Assembly (NCBI RefSeq): GCF_900112575.1
Contig: NZ_FOMH01000019.1
Coordinates: 40,859-104,858, forward strand
Source of the DNA: Flavobacterium phragmitis
Lineage (GTDB): Bacteria; Bacteroidota; Bacteroidia; Flavobacteriales; Flavobacteriaceae
Direction of reading: 5' to 3'
DNA: 64,000 nt
Positions within the stretch are counted from its first letter, which is position 1. Every line of letters begins with the position of its first letter. The translations under genes were made by a program, and so were the position numbers. Below the pieces are notes generated by a model, which ran no database searches, had not been told where the DNA came from, and saw only the letters and a list, made by a program, of their open reading frames with translations. Below, piece after piece: positions 52,892-61,063 of this stretch.

Positions 52892-55009
52892 TTATTTAGT
52901 TGTTTGAAGTTTTCTCTCCAAAAATGCCAATCCAAACCGTATCTTATCATAAGACATTTTTTCTTCAAAATACTCAAAATAAGGTCTTAATGCATTCGGA
53001 TTTTCCAGTTCTATTTGAGCTTTTTCAATTTTCAAAATTTCATCTTCAGATACAAACTGACTTAAATCGATATCATTTCCATCAACGTATAATTTGGCTA
53101 AATGAGAAATAATTGTTGTTTCTCCTAAATTTCGTTGTTCCGCAATTTCCTTTACAGAAAGTCCGCCTTCAAATAATTCTAATGTTTTAGCGTAGGTGTT
53201 TTCTTTTTTCTCTTTTTTAACAACGGATTTATTTCTTTCAAATTCGATAATTGATTTGATAAAGTCATCACCATATTTCTCCAATTTTGCTTTTCCGACA
53301 CCTTCAACAGCAAGAAACTCTTCATCACTCATTGGTCTCAAGATTTCCATTTGGCGCAACGATGCATCACTAAAAATCACATAAGCTGGAACTTCTTCTT
53401 CCTGTGCAATTTCATAACGCAATTTTCGAAGTGTTTCGAATAGGGAATTTTTAACTGCTCTGGTTTTGATTTCTTTTGCTTCAGCTTTTTCAATAGCTTT
53501 CTTAACCACGGTAGTGAGTTTTACTTTTTCGCCTTCGAATAAAACTTTTTTGGCAAAAGGAGTTAATAATATTTTATTGTGCTGATGAAAGGCAATTTCG
53601 CAGTATCCTAAATTGATAAGCTGAATAAGGTATTGGTTCCAATCGTACCAAGAAACATCGGCGCCAATTCCGTACGTTTTTAGCTCTTGATAATTTTTTT
53701 CGTAGATATAGGCGTTTCTCGAGCCTCGCAAAAAGTCTACAATAACAGCCAACGGTTCAGATTCTTTTAAACGTGTAATAGCGGATAATGCTTTTTGCGC
53801 GAGAATCGTCCCATCAAAAAAAGTTGGAGGATTTTTGCAAATATCGCAGTTTCCGCAGTTTTCGGTTACAAGTTCTCCAAAATAAGAAAGCAAAATTTTT
53901 CTGCGACAGCTTACAGCATCAGCATATTGTTTCATACGATCCAATTTTGCCAGCTGAATATCTGCATTCAATCCTTCAGATGCGAATTTCTGAAGCTGAA
54001 TCACATCTGCATAACTTTCAAATAAAATAGTTTCTGCCGGAAGGCCGTCACGTCCGGCTCTTCCAATTTCCTGATAATATCCTTCTATATTTTTAGGAAG
54101 ATTATAATGAATAACCCAACGCACATTCGATTTGTCAATTCCCATCCCGAAAGCAATAGTCGCACAAACAACCTGGCAATCGTCATTGATAAACTGATCC
54201 TGAGTTTTGGCTCGGGTTTCATTGTCTAAACCAGCATGATAAGCTTTTGCTGTAATTCCGTTTTTCTTTAATTTCTCTGCAAGTTCTTCAGTTGTTTTTC
54301 GACTAAGGCAGTAAATAATTCCAGATTCATTAGGTTTATCTTCAACAAAATCAATTATTTGTTTAACGCGGTCTAACGCTGGACGGACTTCTAAACTCAG
54401 ATTTTTTCGATCGAAAGAAGCAATAAACGTTTTAGGCTTTTTTAGATTCAATTGTTTGGCAATATCGGTTCTGGTAGCTTTATCCGCCGTAGCAGTTAAA
54501 GCTAGAACTGGAGTAGAAGGGAAGCGGTTTTTTAAATAGCCTAAATTGGTATAAGCGGGTCTAAAATCGTGACCCCATGATGAAATACAATGTGCTTCGT
54601 CTATAGCAATTAAGCTTATGGTAAGTTCACTAAAGGCAACATCTAGATAAGAAAGACTTTCGGGAGCGATATAAACTAGCTTAAATTTATTAGATTTTAA
54701 ATTATCAATATAATATTGCTGTTCTTGTGAAGATTGTGAACTATTAATGTAACAAGCTGCTATTCCATTGGTTTTTAAGCTATCAACCTGATCTTTCATT
54801 AAAGCAATCAGGGGAGAAATTACAATTGTGATTCCAGGTAATATTAAAGCCGGAAGCTGAAAACATATAGATTTTCCGCCACCTGTAGGCATAATTGCTA
54901 ATGTATCCTGCCCTGAAAGTATCGTGCTTATTATATTTTCCTGATTTGGTCTGAATTTTTCAAAACCAAAATTTTCTTTTAAAGTTGCGTGTAAAATTTC
55001 TGAAGTCAT
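52892..55009 (-). CDS. recQ: ATP-dependent DNA helicase RecQ
   Basis: 705 residues from ATG 55009. A further start at 55066 would add an unlikely tail. Walker A PTGGGKS is near residues 40-46, the DEAH motif LIAIDEAHCISSWGHDFRP near 131, and motif VI YYQEIGRAGRDGLP is present. The zinc site is CRRKILLSYFGELV...CGNCDIC, followed by a winged helix and an HRDC domain (FSDASLRQMEILRPM, GVGKAKLEKYG). A final HTH (GGLSVKEIAEQRNLGETTI) is common in RecQ of this group. It unwinds DNA in repair and recombination. Confidence 0.96.
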   Translation of the reverse strand: MTSEILHATLKENFGFEKFRPNQENIISTILSGQDTLAIMPTGGGKSICFQLPALILPGITIVISPLIALMKDQVDSLKTNGIAACYINSSQSSQEQQYYIDNLKSNKFKLVYIAPESLSYLDVAFSELTISLIAIDEAHCISSWGHDFRPAYTNLGYLKNRFPSTPVLALTATADKATRTDIAKQLNLKKPKTFIASFDRKNLSLEVRPALDRVKQIIDFVEDKPNESGIIYCLSRKTTEELAEKLKKNGITAKAYHAGLDNETRAKTQDQFINDDCQVVCATIAFGMGIDKSNVRWVIHYNLPKNIEGYYQEIGRAGRDGLPAETILFESYADVIQLQKFASEGLNADIQLAKLDRMKQYADAVSCRRKILLSYFGELVTENCGNCDICKNPPTFFDGTILAQKALSAITRLKESEPLAVIVDFLRGSRNAYIYEKNYQELKTYGIGADVSWYDWNQYLIQLINLGYCEIAFHQHNKILLTPFAKKVLFEGEKVKLTTVVKKAIEKAEAKEIKTRAVKNSLFETLRKLRYEIAQEEEVPAYVIFSDASLRQMEILRPMSDEEFLAVEGVGKAKLEKYGDDFIKSIIEFERNKSVVKKEKKENTYAKTLELFEGGLSVKEIAEQRNLGETTIISHLAKLYVDGNDIDLSQFVSEDEILKIEKAQIELENPNALRPYFEYFEEKMSYDKIRFGLAFLERKLQTTK

Positions 55010-55105
55010 TGGCGTATAATTTTTATGTTGAGTGAATAAATTTAGAAATAATCTTACAAAACACAAAAATATAAATTTTGTTTAAAGTTTAATTCAAAAT
55101 ATAAA

Positions 55106-55134
55106 AAAAGGAACCCAATTATAGAGTTCCTTTT
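55106..55134 (-). terminator. Terminator of the Asp-rich protein gene
   Basis: AAAAGGAAC/GTTCCTTTT stem (9 bp) with an 11-nt loop region; on the minus strand it is followed by a T-run. It lies 22 bp past the stop of the 55156-55572 gene. Confidence 0.75.
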
Positions 55135-55155
55135 ATTTATTTTAAAGAAAATGAA

Positions 55156-55572
55156 TTAATCTTCATCATCTTCATCTTCATCGTAATCAGTATCTGCCTT
55201 ATCGTTGTCATCATCATCGTCATCATCGTCTCCACCGTCAGAATCTGGTTTATCTTGATTATCATCTTCGTCGTCGTCATCGTCGCTAATATCGTCATCA
55301 AGATCCAAACCTTTAACTGGTGCAATTGCATCTACATCAACATCTAAATCATCATCTTCATCGTAGTTTTCAATTCTGTCAGCAAGTTTAGTACTAATCT
55401 TAACTAAGTAAATAGTGTCCTCAGTACGAACTTCAACAGCTTCAACCAATTCGTTTTTAGCATTTCTAAAACGGATTACATCCGAATCATCGTAACCATC
55501 AGGAAATTTTTCAACCAAAAGATTTAAAATTTCATTGGTAAGTTTAGCGTAGTCTACTATAACTCTTTTCAT
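55156..55572 (-). CDS. Hypothetical protein with Asp-rich C-terminal tail
   Basis: 138 residues. The first 75 form a small alpha/beta domain (RVIVDYAKLTNEILNLLVEK, VIRFRNAKNELVEAVEVRTE). From about residue 75 the chain is nearly all Asp/Glu with some Lys and Asn (DDDDDDDDNDKAD) and is probably disordered. Such acidic tails may bind basic proteins or metal. It is 8 bp after the deoxyhypusine-synthase-like gene, so probably the same operon. Function unknown; conserved in Flavobacteria as far as I recall. Confidence 0.65.
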   Translation of the reverse strand: MKRVIVDYAKLTNEILNLLVEKFPDGYDDSDVIRFRNAKNELVEAVEVRTEDTIYLVKISTKLADRIENYDEDDDLDVDVDAIAPVKGLDLDDDISDDDDDEDDNQDKPDSDGGDDDDDDDDNDKADTDYDEDEDDED

Positions 55573-55580
55573 AAATTATT

Positions 55581-56549
55581 TTATAAATCTAATAAATATG
55601 CGAAAATTAACGGAGCAACGATTGTCGCATCCGACTCAATAATAAATTTAGGGGTCTTGATATCTAACTTACCCCAAGTGATTTTCTCATTTGGAACCGC
55701 TCCAGAATAAGATCCATAACTAGTTGTTGAATCAGAAATCTGGCAGAAATAGCTCCAGAATGGAACATCGTGCATTTCCATATCTTGGTAAAGCATTGGA
55801 ACAACACAGATAGGGAAGTCACCTGCAATACCACCACCGATTTGGAAGAAACCAATACCGTTTGAACTGTTTTTTGAATACCAATCTGCTAAGAAAGTCA
55901 TGTACTCAATTCCAGATTTCATGGTAGAAGCTTTTAAATCTCCTTTAATTACGTATGAAGCAAAGATATTTCCCATTGTACTATCTTCCCATCCCGGAAC
56001 GATAATCGGTAAATTTTTCTCTGCAGCTGCATACATCCAGCTATCTTTTAAATCAATCTCATAATATTCTTCTAGAACACCAGATAATAACATTTTATAC
56101 ATGAATTCATGCGGAAAATAACGTTCTCCTTTATCGTCTGCATCTTTCCAAATTTTGTAAATGTGTTTTTGTAAACGACGGAATGCTTCATGTTCAGGGA
56201 TACAAGTGTCTGTAACACGGTTTAATCCTCTTTCCAATAAAGCCCACTCGTCTTCTGGAGTTAAATCACGATAGTTTGGAACTCTTTCATAGTGTGAATG
56301 AGCTACAAGATTCATGATGTCTTCTTCTAGATTTGCTCCAGTACATGAAATAATATGTACTTTGTCTTGTCTGATTACTTCAGCAAAAATTTTTCCAATT
56401 TCTGCTGTACTCATTGCGCCAGCCATACTTACCAGCATTTTTGCACCATCGGCTAATTGCTGCTCGTATGCTTTTGCGGCATCAACAAGTGAAGCAGAAT
56501 TGAAATGCAAATAATGTTTTTCAATAAACTGACTGATTGGTCCTTTCAT
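55581..56549 (-). CDS. Deoxyhypusine-synthase-like protein
   Basis: 322 residues. NAD-binding and DHS-family segments: LVSMAGAMSTAEIGKIFAEV, HIISCTGANLEEDIMNLVAH, and PIIVPGWEDSTMGNIFASYV. The catalytic Lys of eukaryotic/archaeal deoxyhypusine synthase is not obvious here, where WSYFCQISDSTTSYGSYSGA lies in the corresponding area. Bacteria lack eIF5A, so a polyamine-modifying role is likely instead; known bacterial homologues make homospermidine. The neighbouring arginine decarboxylase supports polyamine metabolism. Confidence 0.88.
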   Translation of the reverse strand: MKGPISQFIEKHYLHFNSASLVDAAKAYEQQLADGAKMLVSMAGAMSTAEIGKIFAEVIRQDKVHIISCTGANLEEDIMNLVAHSHYERVPNYRDLTPEDEWALLERGLNRVTDTCIPEHEAFRRLQKHIYKIWKDADDKGERYFPHEFMYKMLLSGVLEEYYEIDLKDSWMYAAAEKNLPIIVPGWEDSTMGNIFASYVIKGDLKASTMKSGIEYMTFLADWYSKNSSNGIGFFQIGGGIAGDFPICVVPMLYQDMEMHDVPFWSYFCQISDSTTSYGSYSGAVPNEKITWGKLDIKTPKFIIESDATIVAPLIFAYLLDL

Positions 56550-56647
56550 TTTTTTGTTTTTTTTTGAATTAAAAAGTTTAACCTTTTTGGATGTTAATGC
56601 AAATTAAGAATTTTCTAAATATTTCTTTTACTTAATCTGCCGTTTTT

Positions 56648-58051
56648 TTACAACTTTTTTTTGTAGCCTAGAATTTTTAATACATCGTCAGAAGTCTGTT
56701 GTTCTGAGAAAACTTCTGTTGCTAGAATACCATTTTCATCACGATCTATTAAAATATGTTTAGGCTGTGGAATCAAACAGTGGTGAAGACCGCCGTATCC
56801 TCCAATTGTCTCCTGATAAGCGCCAGTATTAAAGAAACCAATGTATAAAGGTTTTTCTTTATTGTACTTTGGCAAATAAATGGCATTCATGTTTTGTTCA
56901 GAATTGTAATAATCGTCACTATCACAAGTAAGACCTCCTAACAGAACCCGTTCGTAAGTATCATTCCAGCGATTAATAGCCAGCATGATAAAACGTTTGT
57001 TTATAGCCCAAGTATCTGGTAAAGTGGTGATGAAAGAGGAATCAATCATATTCCATTTTTCTCTATCATTTTGTTGTTTTTGATACAAAATCTGATAGAT
57101 AGCACCACCGCTTTCGCCTACAGTAAAGGATCCAAATTCCGTAAAAATATTTGGAACATCCACTTCAGCTTCATCACAAGCAATTTTGATCTGATTGATG
57201 ATTTCATCAATCATATATTGGTAATCATATTCAAAGGCAAGTGAGTTTTTAATAGGGAAACCACCTCCAATGTTCAAACCGTCAAGAGTTGGACACTCCT
57301 TTTTAAGAGCAATGTAAACTTTAATACATTTTACAAGCTCATTCCAGTAATATGATGTATCATTAATTCCAGTATTAATGAAAAAGTGAAGCATTTTAAG
57401 CTCTAACTTATCATTCTCCTGGATTTGTTTTTTATAGAAAGAAACAATGTTTTTGTAACCAATTCCTAATCTTGAAGTATAAAATTCAAATTTAGGTTCT
57501 TCCTCAGCAGCAATACGGATTCCGATTTTGAATTTACCTTTAATTTCTGCCTGAAGTAAATCTAATTCTTCATAATTATCAATAATTGGAATAGTATTCT
57601 TATGTCCGTTATTGATTAATCTGGCAATATTGCTAATATATTCGTCTCTTTTGAAGCCGTTACAAATTACGTAAGTACTTTTGTTGATTTTTCCGTTTTC
57701 TAATAAATTCTCAACAATATTAACATCAAATGCTGATGAAGTTTCGATATGGATATTGTTTTTGAAAGCCTCGTTCATGATATACTCAAAATGAGAACTT
57801 TTTGTACAGTAGCAATAGTAGTATTTTGCGTCGTACTTATTCTTTTCCATTGATTTTCTGAACCAAGCTTTTGCTTTATTTATGTTTTCAGAAATTTGAG
57901 GTAAATAAGTAAACTTTAATGGAGTGCCATATTGTTCAACCAATTTCATTAAATCGATGTTATGAAATAAAAGGTTGTCTTTGTTTAATTTAAATTCCTC
58001 TTGTGGAAAGTAGTATGTTTGATTTATTAGATCAGAATATTTTGTATTCAT
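56648..58051 (-). CDS. speA: Arginine decarboxylase (PLP, short Bacteroidota type)
   Basis: 467 residues, fold III PLP decarboxylase. The PLP Lys is near residue 84 (CYCTKSSHFEY). The phosphate-binding GGGFPIKNS lies near 255, with an EFGSFTVGESGGA motif and the C-terminal active-site Cys/Asp (LGGLTCDSDDYY). It is shorter than E. coli SpeA (about 650), matching the single-domain biosynthetic type. It makes agmatine from arginine, the first step to putrescine and spermidine. The deoxyhypusine-synthase-like gene follows 98 bp downstream. Confidence 0.88.
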   Translation of the reverse strand: MNTKYSDLINQTYYFPQEEFKLNKDNLLFHNIDLMKLVEQYGTPLKFTYLPQISENINKAKAWFRKSMEKNKYDAKYYYCYCTKSSHFEYIMNEAFKNNIHIETSSAFDVNIVENLLENGKINKSTYVICNGFKRDEYISNIARLINNGHKNTIPIIDNYEELDLLQAEIKGKFKIGIRIAAEEEPKFEFYTSRLGIGYKNIVSFYKKQIQENDKLELKMLHFFINTGINDTSYYWNELVKCIKVYIALKKECPTLDGLNIGGGFPIKNSLAFEYDYQYMIDEIINQIKIACDEAEVDVPNIFTEFGSFTVGESGGAIYQILYQKQQNDREKWNMIDSSFITTLPDTWAINKRFIMLAINRWNDTYERVLLGGLTCDSDDYYNSEQNMNAIYLPKYNKEKPLYIGFFNTGAYQETIGGYGGLHHCLIPQPKHILIDRDENGILATEVFSEQQTSDDVLKILGYKKKL

Positions 58052-58119
58052 TTATTTGTCAAAGTTTTAGAGATTGTAATTGTATTTTAAATTTAGTGTT
58101 TTTTATGCTAAATCTTAAT

Positions 58120-58299
58120 TCAAACTCTAATATTTGCAAATATAATTGGCAACTTTTCATGCTCCGCTTTTGAACATTGGAAAACATCAAAACAAAACGG
58201 ACTTTTACTATTATAAAAACGATCCAACATTCTTAATAAAGAACTGTTAAGGCGGTTTCTGTAAGAGCTGAAATGTCTTCTTTGTTTGTTTGTTTTCAT
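58120..58299 (-). CDS. Putative 59-residue basic protein upstream of arginine decarboxylase
   Basis: ATG at 58297-58299. The product starts MKTNKQRRHFSSYRNRLNSS and ends with CSKAEHEKLPIIFANIRV. It has two Cys, two Phe pairs and many Arg/Lys. The protein-like composition and a TACATTTG -7 box (58304-58311, minus strand) favour a real gene, but that box ends only 4 bp before the ATG, so the mRNA would be almost leaderless. An extended start at 58335 is less likely. No family recognised. Confidence 0.5.
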   Translation of the reverse strand: MKTNKQRRHFSSYRNRLNSSLLRMLDRFYNSKSPFCFDVFQCSKAEHEKLPIIFANIRV

Positions 58300-58355
58300 G
58301 GGGCAAATGTAAAAAATAAAATATACCAAATGCAACGCTTTCGATTAAAAAAAGT

Positions 58356-59423
58356 TTAAGATTTATAATCTTGAAACGCGTCTAGAATTAATTTATTTTC
58401 AACGGATTGGTTAATTTTTATCTTTCCGATTCCTTCAATCAATGCAAATTGAATTAATCCGTATTCATTTTTTTTGTCATGAATCAGTAATTCTAATATC
58501 GGATCAATGTCATTTTCTTCAAAAATTACATCATCATAAATGCCTTTGATAATCGTTTTAATTTCTCTGTATTCTTGTTCTGTAATTAGATTTTTTTGAA
58601 GTGAAATATAACTTTCTAAAATCATTCCTACAGCAATGGCTTCTCCATGTAGCAAAGTTGTTTTCTCTTCACTTTCTAAAAAGTAACTTTCAATGGCATG
58701 TCCTAAAGTATGTCCGAAATTTAAGGCCTTACGAATGTTTTTTTCCGTTGGATCTTGAATTACAATTTCATTTTTAATTTCAACAGAACGATAAATCAAT
58801 TGATCTAGTTCATCAAAAACAATCGATTTTAAATCTGAAAATTGTCTCCAATAAGGTGCATCATAAATCAAACCATGTTTCAGCATTTCAGCCAAGCCAG
58901 AACGCATTTCACTTTGAGGCAAAGTTTCTAAATACGCTGTGTCAATTAAAACCATTTGAGGCACATTGATTACTCCAATTTGATTTTTAAGATTTCCTAA
59001 GTCAACTCCTGTTTTTCCTCCAACAGATGCATCAACCATAGACAATAAGGTAGTTGGGACATTGATAAAATCTACACCTCTTTTAAAAGTAGAAGCAACA
59101 AAACCTCCTAAATCTGTAACTACACCTCCACCAACATTAATTACAAGCGATTTTCTATCGCCTCCAAGTTCTGTTAAAATATTCCAGATTTCGATACAAG
59201 TCTCAATATTTTTATTGGCCTCTCCAGCTTCAAACTCTATAATTTCGATAGCCAATTCTGTTTCTAAATGCGGAATAAATTTAGGAAGACAATGTTCATT
59301 GGTTTGATCATCGACGATTATAAATATATTAGAATATTTATTTTCTCTTAAATGTTTATTTAAAGCTTCGTAAGCATTTTGGTTAAAATGTACGAGGTAA
59401 TTATTGGCTTGAATAGAGTTCAT
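58356..59423 (-). CDS. aroB: 3-dehydroquinate synthase
   Basis: 355 residues. NAD-binding GGGVVTDLGGFVASTFKRGV, catalytic NVPTTLLSMVDASVGGKTGVDL (quoted in part) and the metal-binding GHTLGHAIES are all present, as in AroB. It makes the first ring of the shikimate pathway from DAHP. The start codon is followed by normal N-terminus MNSIQANNYLVHF. The gene is divergent from the proline dehydrogenase gene; the space between holds nested inverted repeats. Confidence 0.96.
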   Translation of the reverse strand: MNSIQANNYLVHFNQNAYEALNKHLRENKYSNIFIIVDDQTNEHCLPKFIPHLETELAIEIIEFEAGEANKNIETCIEIWNILTELGGDRKSLVINVGGGVVTDLGGFVASTFKRGVDFINVPTTLLSMVDASVGGKTGVDLGNLKNQIGVINVPQMVLIDTAYLETLPQSEMRSGLAEMLKHGLIYDAPYWRQFSDLKSIVFDELDQLIYRSVEIKNEIVIQDPTEKNIRKALNFGHTLGHAIESYFLESEEKTTLLHGEAIAVGMILESYISLQKNLITEQEYREIKTIIKGIYDDVIFEENDIDPILELLIHDKKNEYGLIQFALIEGIGKIKINQSVENKLILDAFQDYKS

Positions 59424-59439
59424 AATTCTTTAGTTAATT

Positions 59440-59579
59440 GAAAGCGCAAAAATAAAGTATTTTAAACGAAATAATCTTCAAACTTTGACTCTAATTTGTT
59501 TAAAATACAGGCTTGCATACCTTATTTATCTGCATTATAATTAAGCAGGTAAACATTTACTTCATAAATTGGCGCTTTC
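59440..59579. promoter_or_regulatory. Nested inverted repeats between aroB and proline dehydrogenase genes
   Basis: GAAAGCGC (59440-59447) and GCGCTTTC (59572-59579) enclose GTATTTTAAAC (59457-59467) and GTTTAAAATAC (59498-59508). A -7-like CAAAAATA (TATTTTTG on the minus strand, 59447-59454) abuts the outer left arm. Could be an operator pair or an RNA structure in a leader. Confidence 0.4.
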
Positions 59580-59647
59580 TGATAATATCTTATTGAAGAT
59601 ACTCAAAAATATCGTCTTGTTTTATGAAGAATATTCAAAACACTCTA

Positions 59648-59655
59648 TATCTTTG
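59648..59655 (+). promoter_or_regulatory. -7 box upstream of proline dehydrogenase
   Basis: TATCTTTG fits TAnnTTTG, 17 bp before the ATG. No -33 box found at standard spacing. Confidence 0.45.
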
Positions 59656-59672
59656 CATAAAAACTAAACTTA

Positions 59673-60842
59673 ATGGAAAAAATATTCGATAACACTCAAG
59701 TTGCATTTTCGCTAAAGAGTGATACAGAACTAGACAGAGCTTACTTTCTTTTTAAAATGATTGACAGTGAGCCACTTGTAAGAATTGGAACTGCTGTTAC
59801 TAATTTTGCTATCAAAGCGCATCTTCCGGTTGAAGGACTTATTCGTGCAACGGTTTTTGATCACTTTTGTGGTGGAGTAAATGAAAATGACTGCCTTACG
59901 GTGGTTGACAAAATGTTCACAAAAGGTGTTTCGTCTGTTTTGGATTATTCTGTAGAAGGAAAAGAAGAAGAGGAGCAGTTTGACGCCGCTCTGGCAATGA
60001 CATTAAGAACTGTTGAGTTTGCAAAAGAACGTTTAGCGATTCCTTTCGCTGTTTTCAAGCCTACAGGTTTAGGGCGTTTTGAATTGTACGAGAAATTGGG
60101 TGAAAAACAAACTCTGTCTCCATCTGAACAAGCTGAATGGGATAGAGTAGTAGCTCGTTTTGATAAAATCTGTAGTGAAGCGCATAAAAAAGATGTAGCC
60201 TTATTGATTGACGGGGAAGAAAGTTGGATGCAGGACGCTGCCGACGATTTAGTTACCGATATGATGCGTAAATACAATAAAGAAAAAGCAATTGTATTTA
60301 ATACATTACAAATGTACCGTTGGGATCGTCTAGATTATCTTAAAGGTTTGCACGAAATTGCTAAAAATGAAGGCTTCTATATCGGAATGAAACTGGTTCG
60401 TGGTGCCTATATGGAGAAAGAAAACAAAAGAGCAGAGGAAAAAGGATATGTTTCTCCAATCTGTGTTTCTAAACAGGCTACAGACGATAATTATGATGCT
60501 GCTGTTCAATATATGGCAGATCACTTGGAGACGATGTCAATTTTCGCAGGAACTCACAACGAATTAAGTTCTTATAAATTGATGGAAATTTTAGCTCAAA
60601 AAGGAATTGCCAAAAACGATAACCGAATCTGGTTTGGGCAATTATACGGAATGAGTGATAATATTAGCTATAACTTGGCAGAAAACGGTTACAACGTAGC
60701 AAAATATCTGCCATTCGGACCTGTAAAAGATGTTATGCCATACTTGATTCGTCGTGCTGAAGAAAACACTTCAGTTGCCGGACAAACAAGCCGTGAATTA
60801 TCAATGATTAAAACAGAACGTAAACGCAGAAAAGGGAAATGA
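59673..60842 (+). CDS. Proline dehydrogenase
   Basis: 389 residues. Monofunctional PRODH fold with beta-alpha barrel motifs: AVFKPTGLGRFELYEKL, LLIDGEESWMQDAADDL, and the FAD/substrate segment KLVRGAYMEKENKRAEEKGY. IFAGTHNELSSYKL and WFGQLYGMSDNISYNLAENG are also seen. It oxidises proline to pyrroline-5-carboxylate, passing electrons to quinone, probably at the inner face of the membrane. No P5C dehydrogenase gene is next to it. It ends in a strong terminator. Confidence 0.95.
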   Translation: MEKIFDNTQVAFSLKSDTELDRAYFLFKMIDSEPLVRIGTAVTNFAIKAHLPVEGLIRATVFDHFCGGVNENDCLTVVDKMFTKGVSSVLDYSVEGKEEEEQFDAALAMTLRTVEFAKERLAIPFAVFKPTGLGRFELYEKLGEKQTLSPSEQAEWDRVVARFDKICSEAHKKDVALLIDGEESWMQDAADDLVTDMMRKYNKEKAIVFNTLQMYRWDRLDYLKGLHEIAKNEGFYIGMKLVRGAYMEKENKRAEEKGYVSPICVSKQATDDNYDAAVQYMADHLETMSIFAGTHNELSSYKLMEILAQKGIAKNDNRIWFGQLYGMSDNISYNLAENGYNVAKYLPFGPVKDVMPYLIRRAEENTSVAGQTSRELSMIKTERKRRKGK

Positions 60843-60883
60843 TTTTTTAGTTTTCAGTCTCAGTTTTCAGTACTTAGATATAG

Positions 60884-60913
60884 AAAAGCTCCAATTTGCA
60901 ATTGGAGCTTTTT
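60884..60913 (+). terminator. Terminator of proline dehydrogenase
   Basis: 13-bp stem AAAAGCTCCAATT/AATTGGAGCTTTT, 3-nt loop, T-run. An actgaaaac-type phrase (GTTTTCAGTCTCAGTTTTCAG) precedes it. Confidence 0.85.
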
Positions 60914-60942
60914 ATTTAAAATAAATTGTTAGTGCTAAGGAT

Positions 60943-60977
60943 TAAACCCGACAGGTTTTAAAAACCTGTCGGGTTTA
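60943..60977. repeat. Palindromic repeat, copy 4
   Basis: 17-bp arms TAAACCCGACAGGTTTT/AAAACCTGTCGGGTTTA around a single A, between convergent proline dehydrogenase and ABC-exporter genes. Confidence 0.85.
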
Positions 60978-60995
60978 TAACTTAACACAAAAAAA

Positions 60996-61021
60996 AACTT
61001 CATTTGTATACAAATGAAGTT
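60996..61021 (-). terminator. Terminator of the ABC exporter gene
   Basis: 13-bp perfect palindrome AACTTCATTTGTA/TACAAATGAAGTT; on the minus strand a run of at least eight T follows. Lies 43 bp past the stop. Confidence 0.88.
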
Positions 61022-61063
61022 CTGTTATTGGAATTTGGAATTTAAAAAATTGGAATTTATACT

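Noticed and set aside
52765..52977. Short ORFs across the long hairpin after recQ
   Set aside because: They translate a palindromic intergenic element and the C-terminal end of recQ in another frame. The Arg-rich peptide is typical of this repeat and not a protein.
53788..54030. Two plus-strand ORFs of 76-80 codons inside recQ
   Set aside because: Opposite-strand shadows of a well-supported helicase zinc-site region, without homology or start signals.
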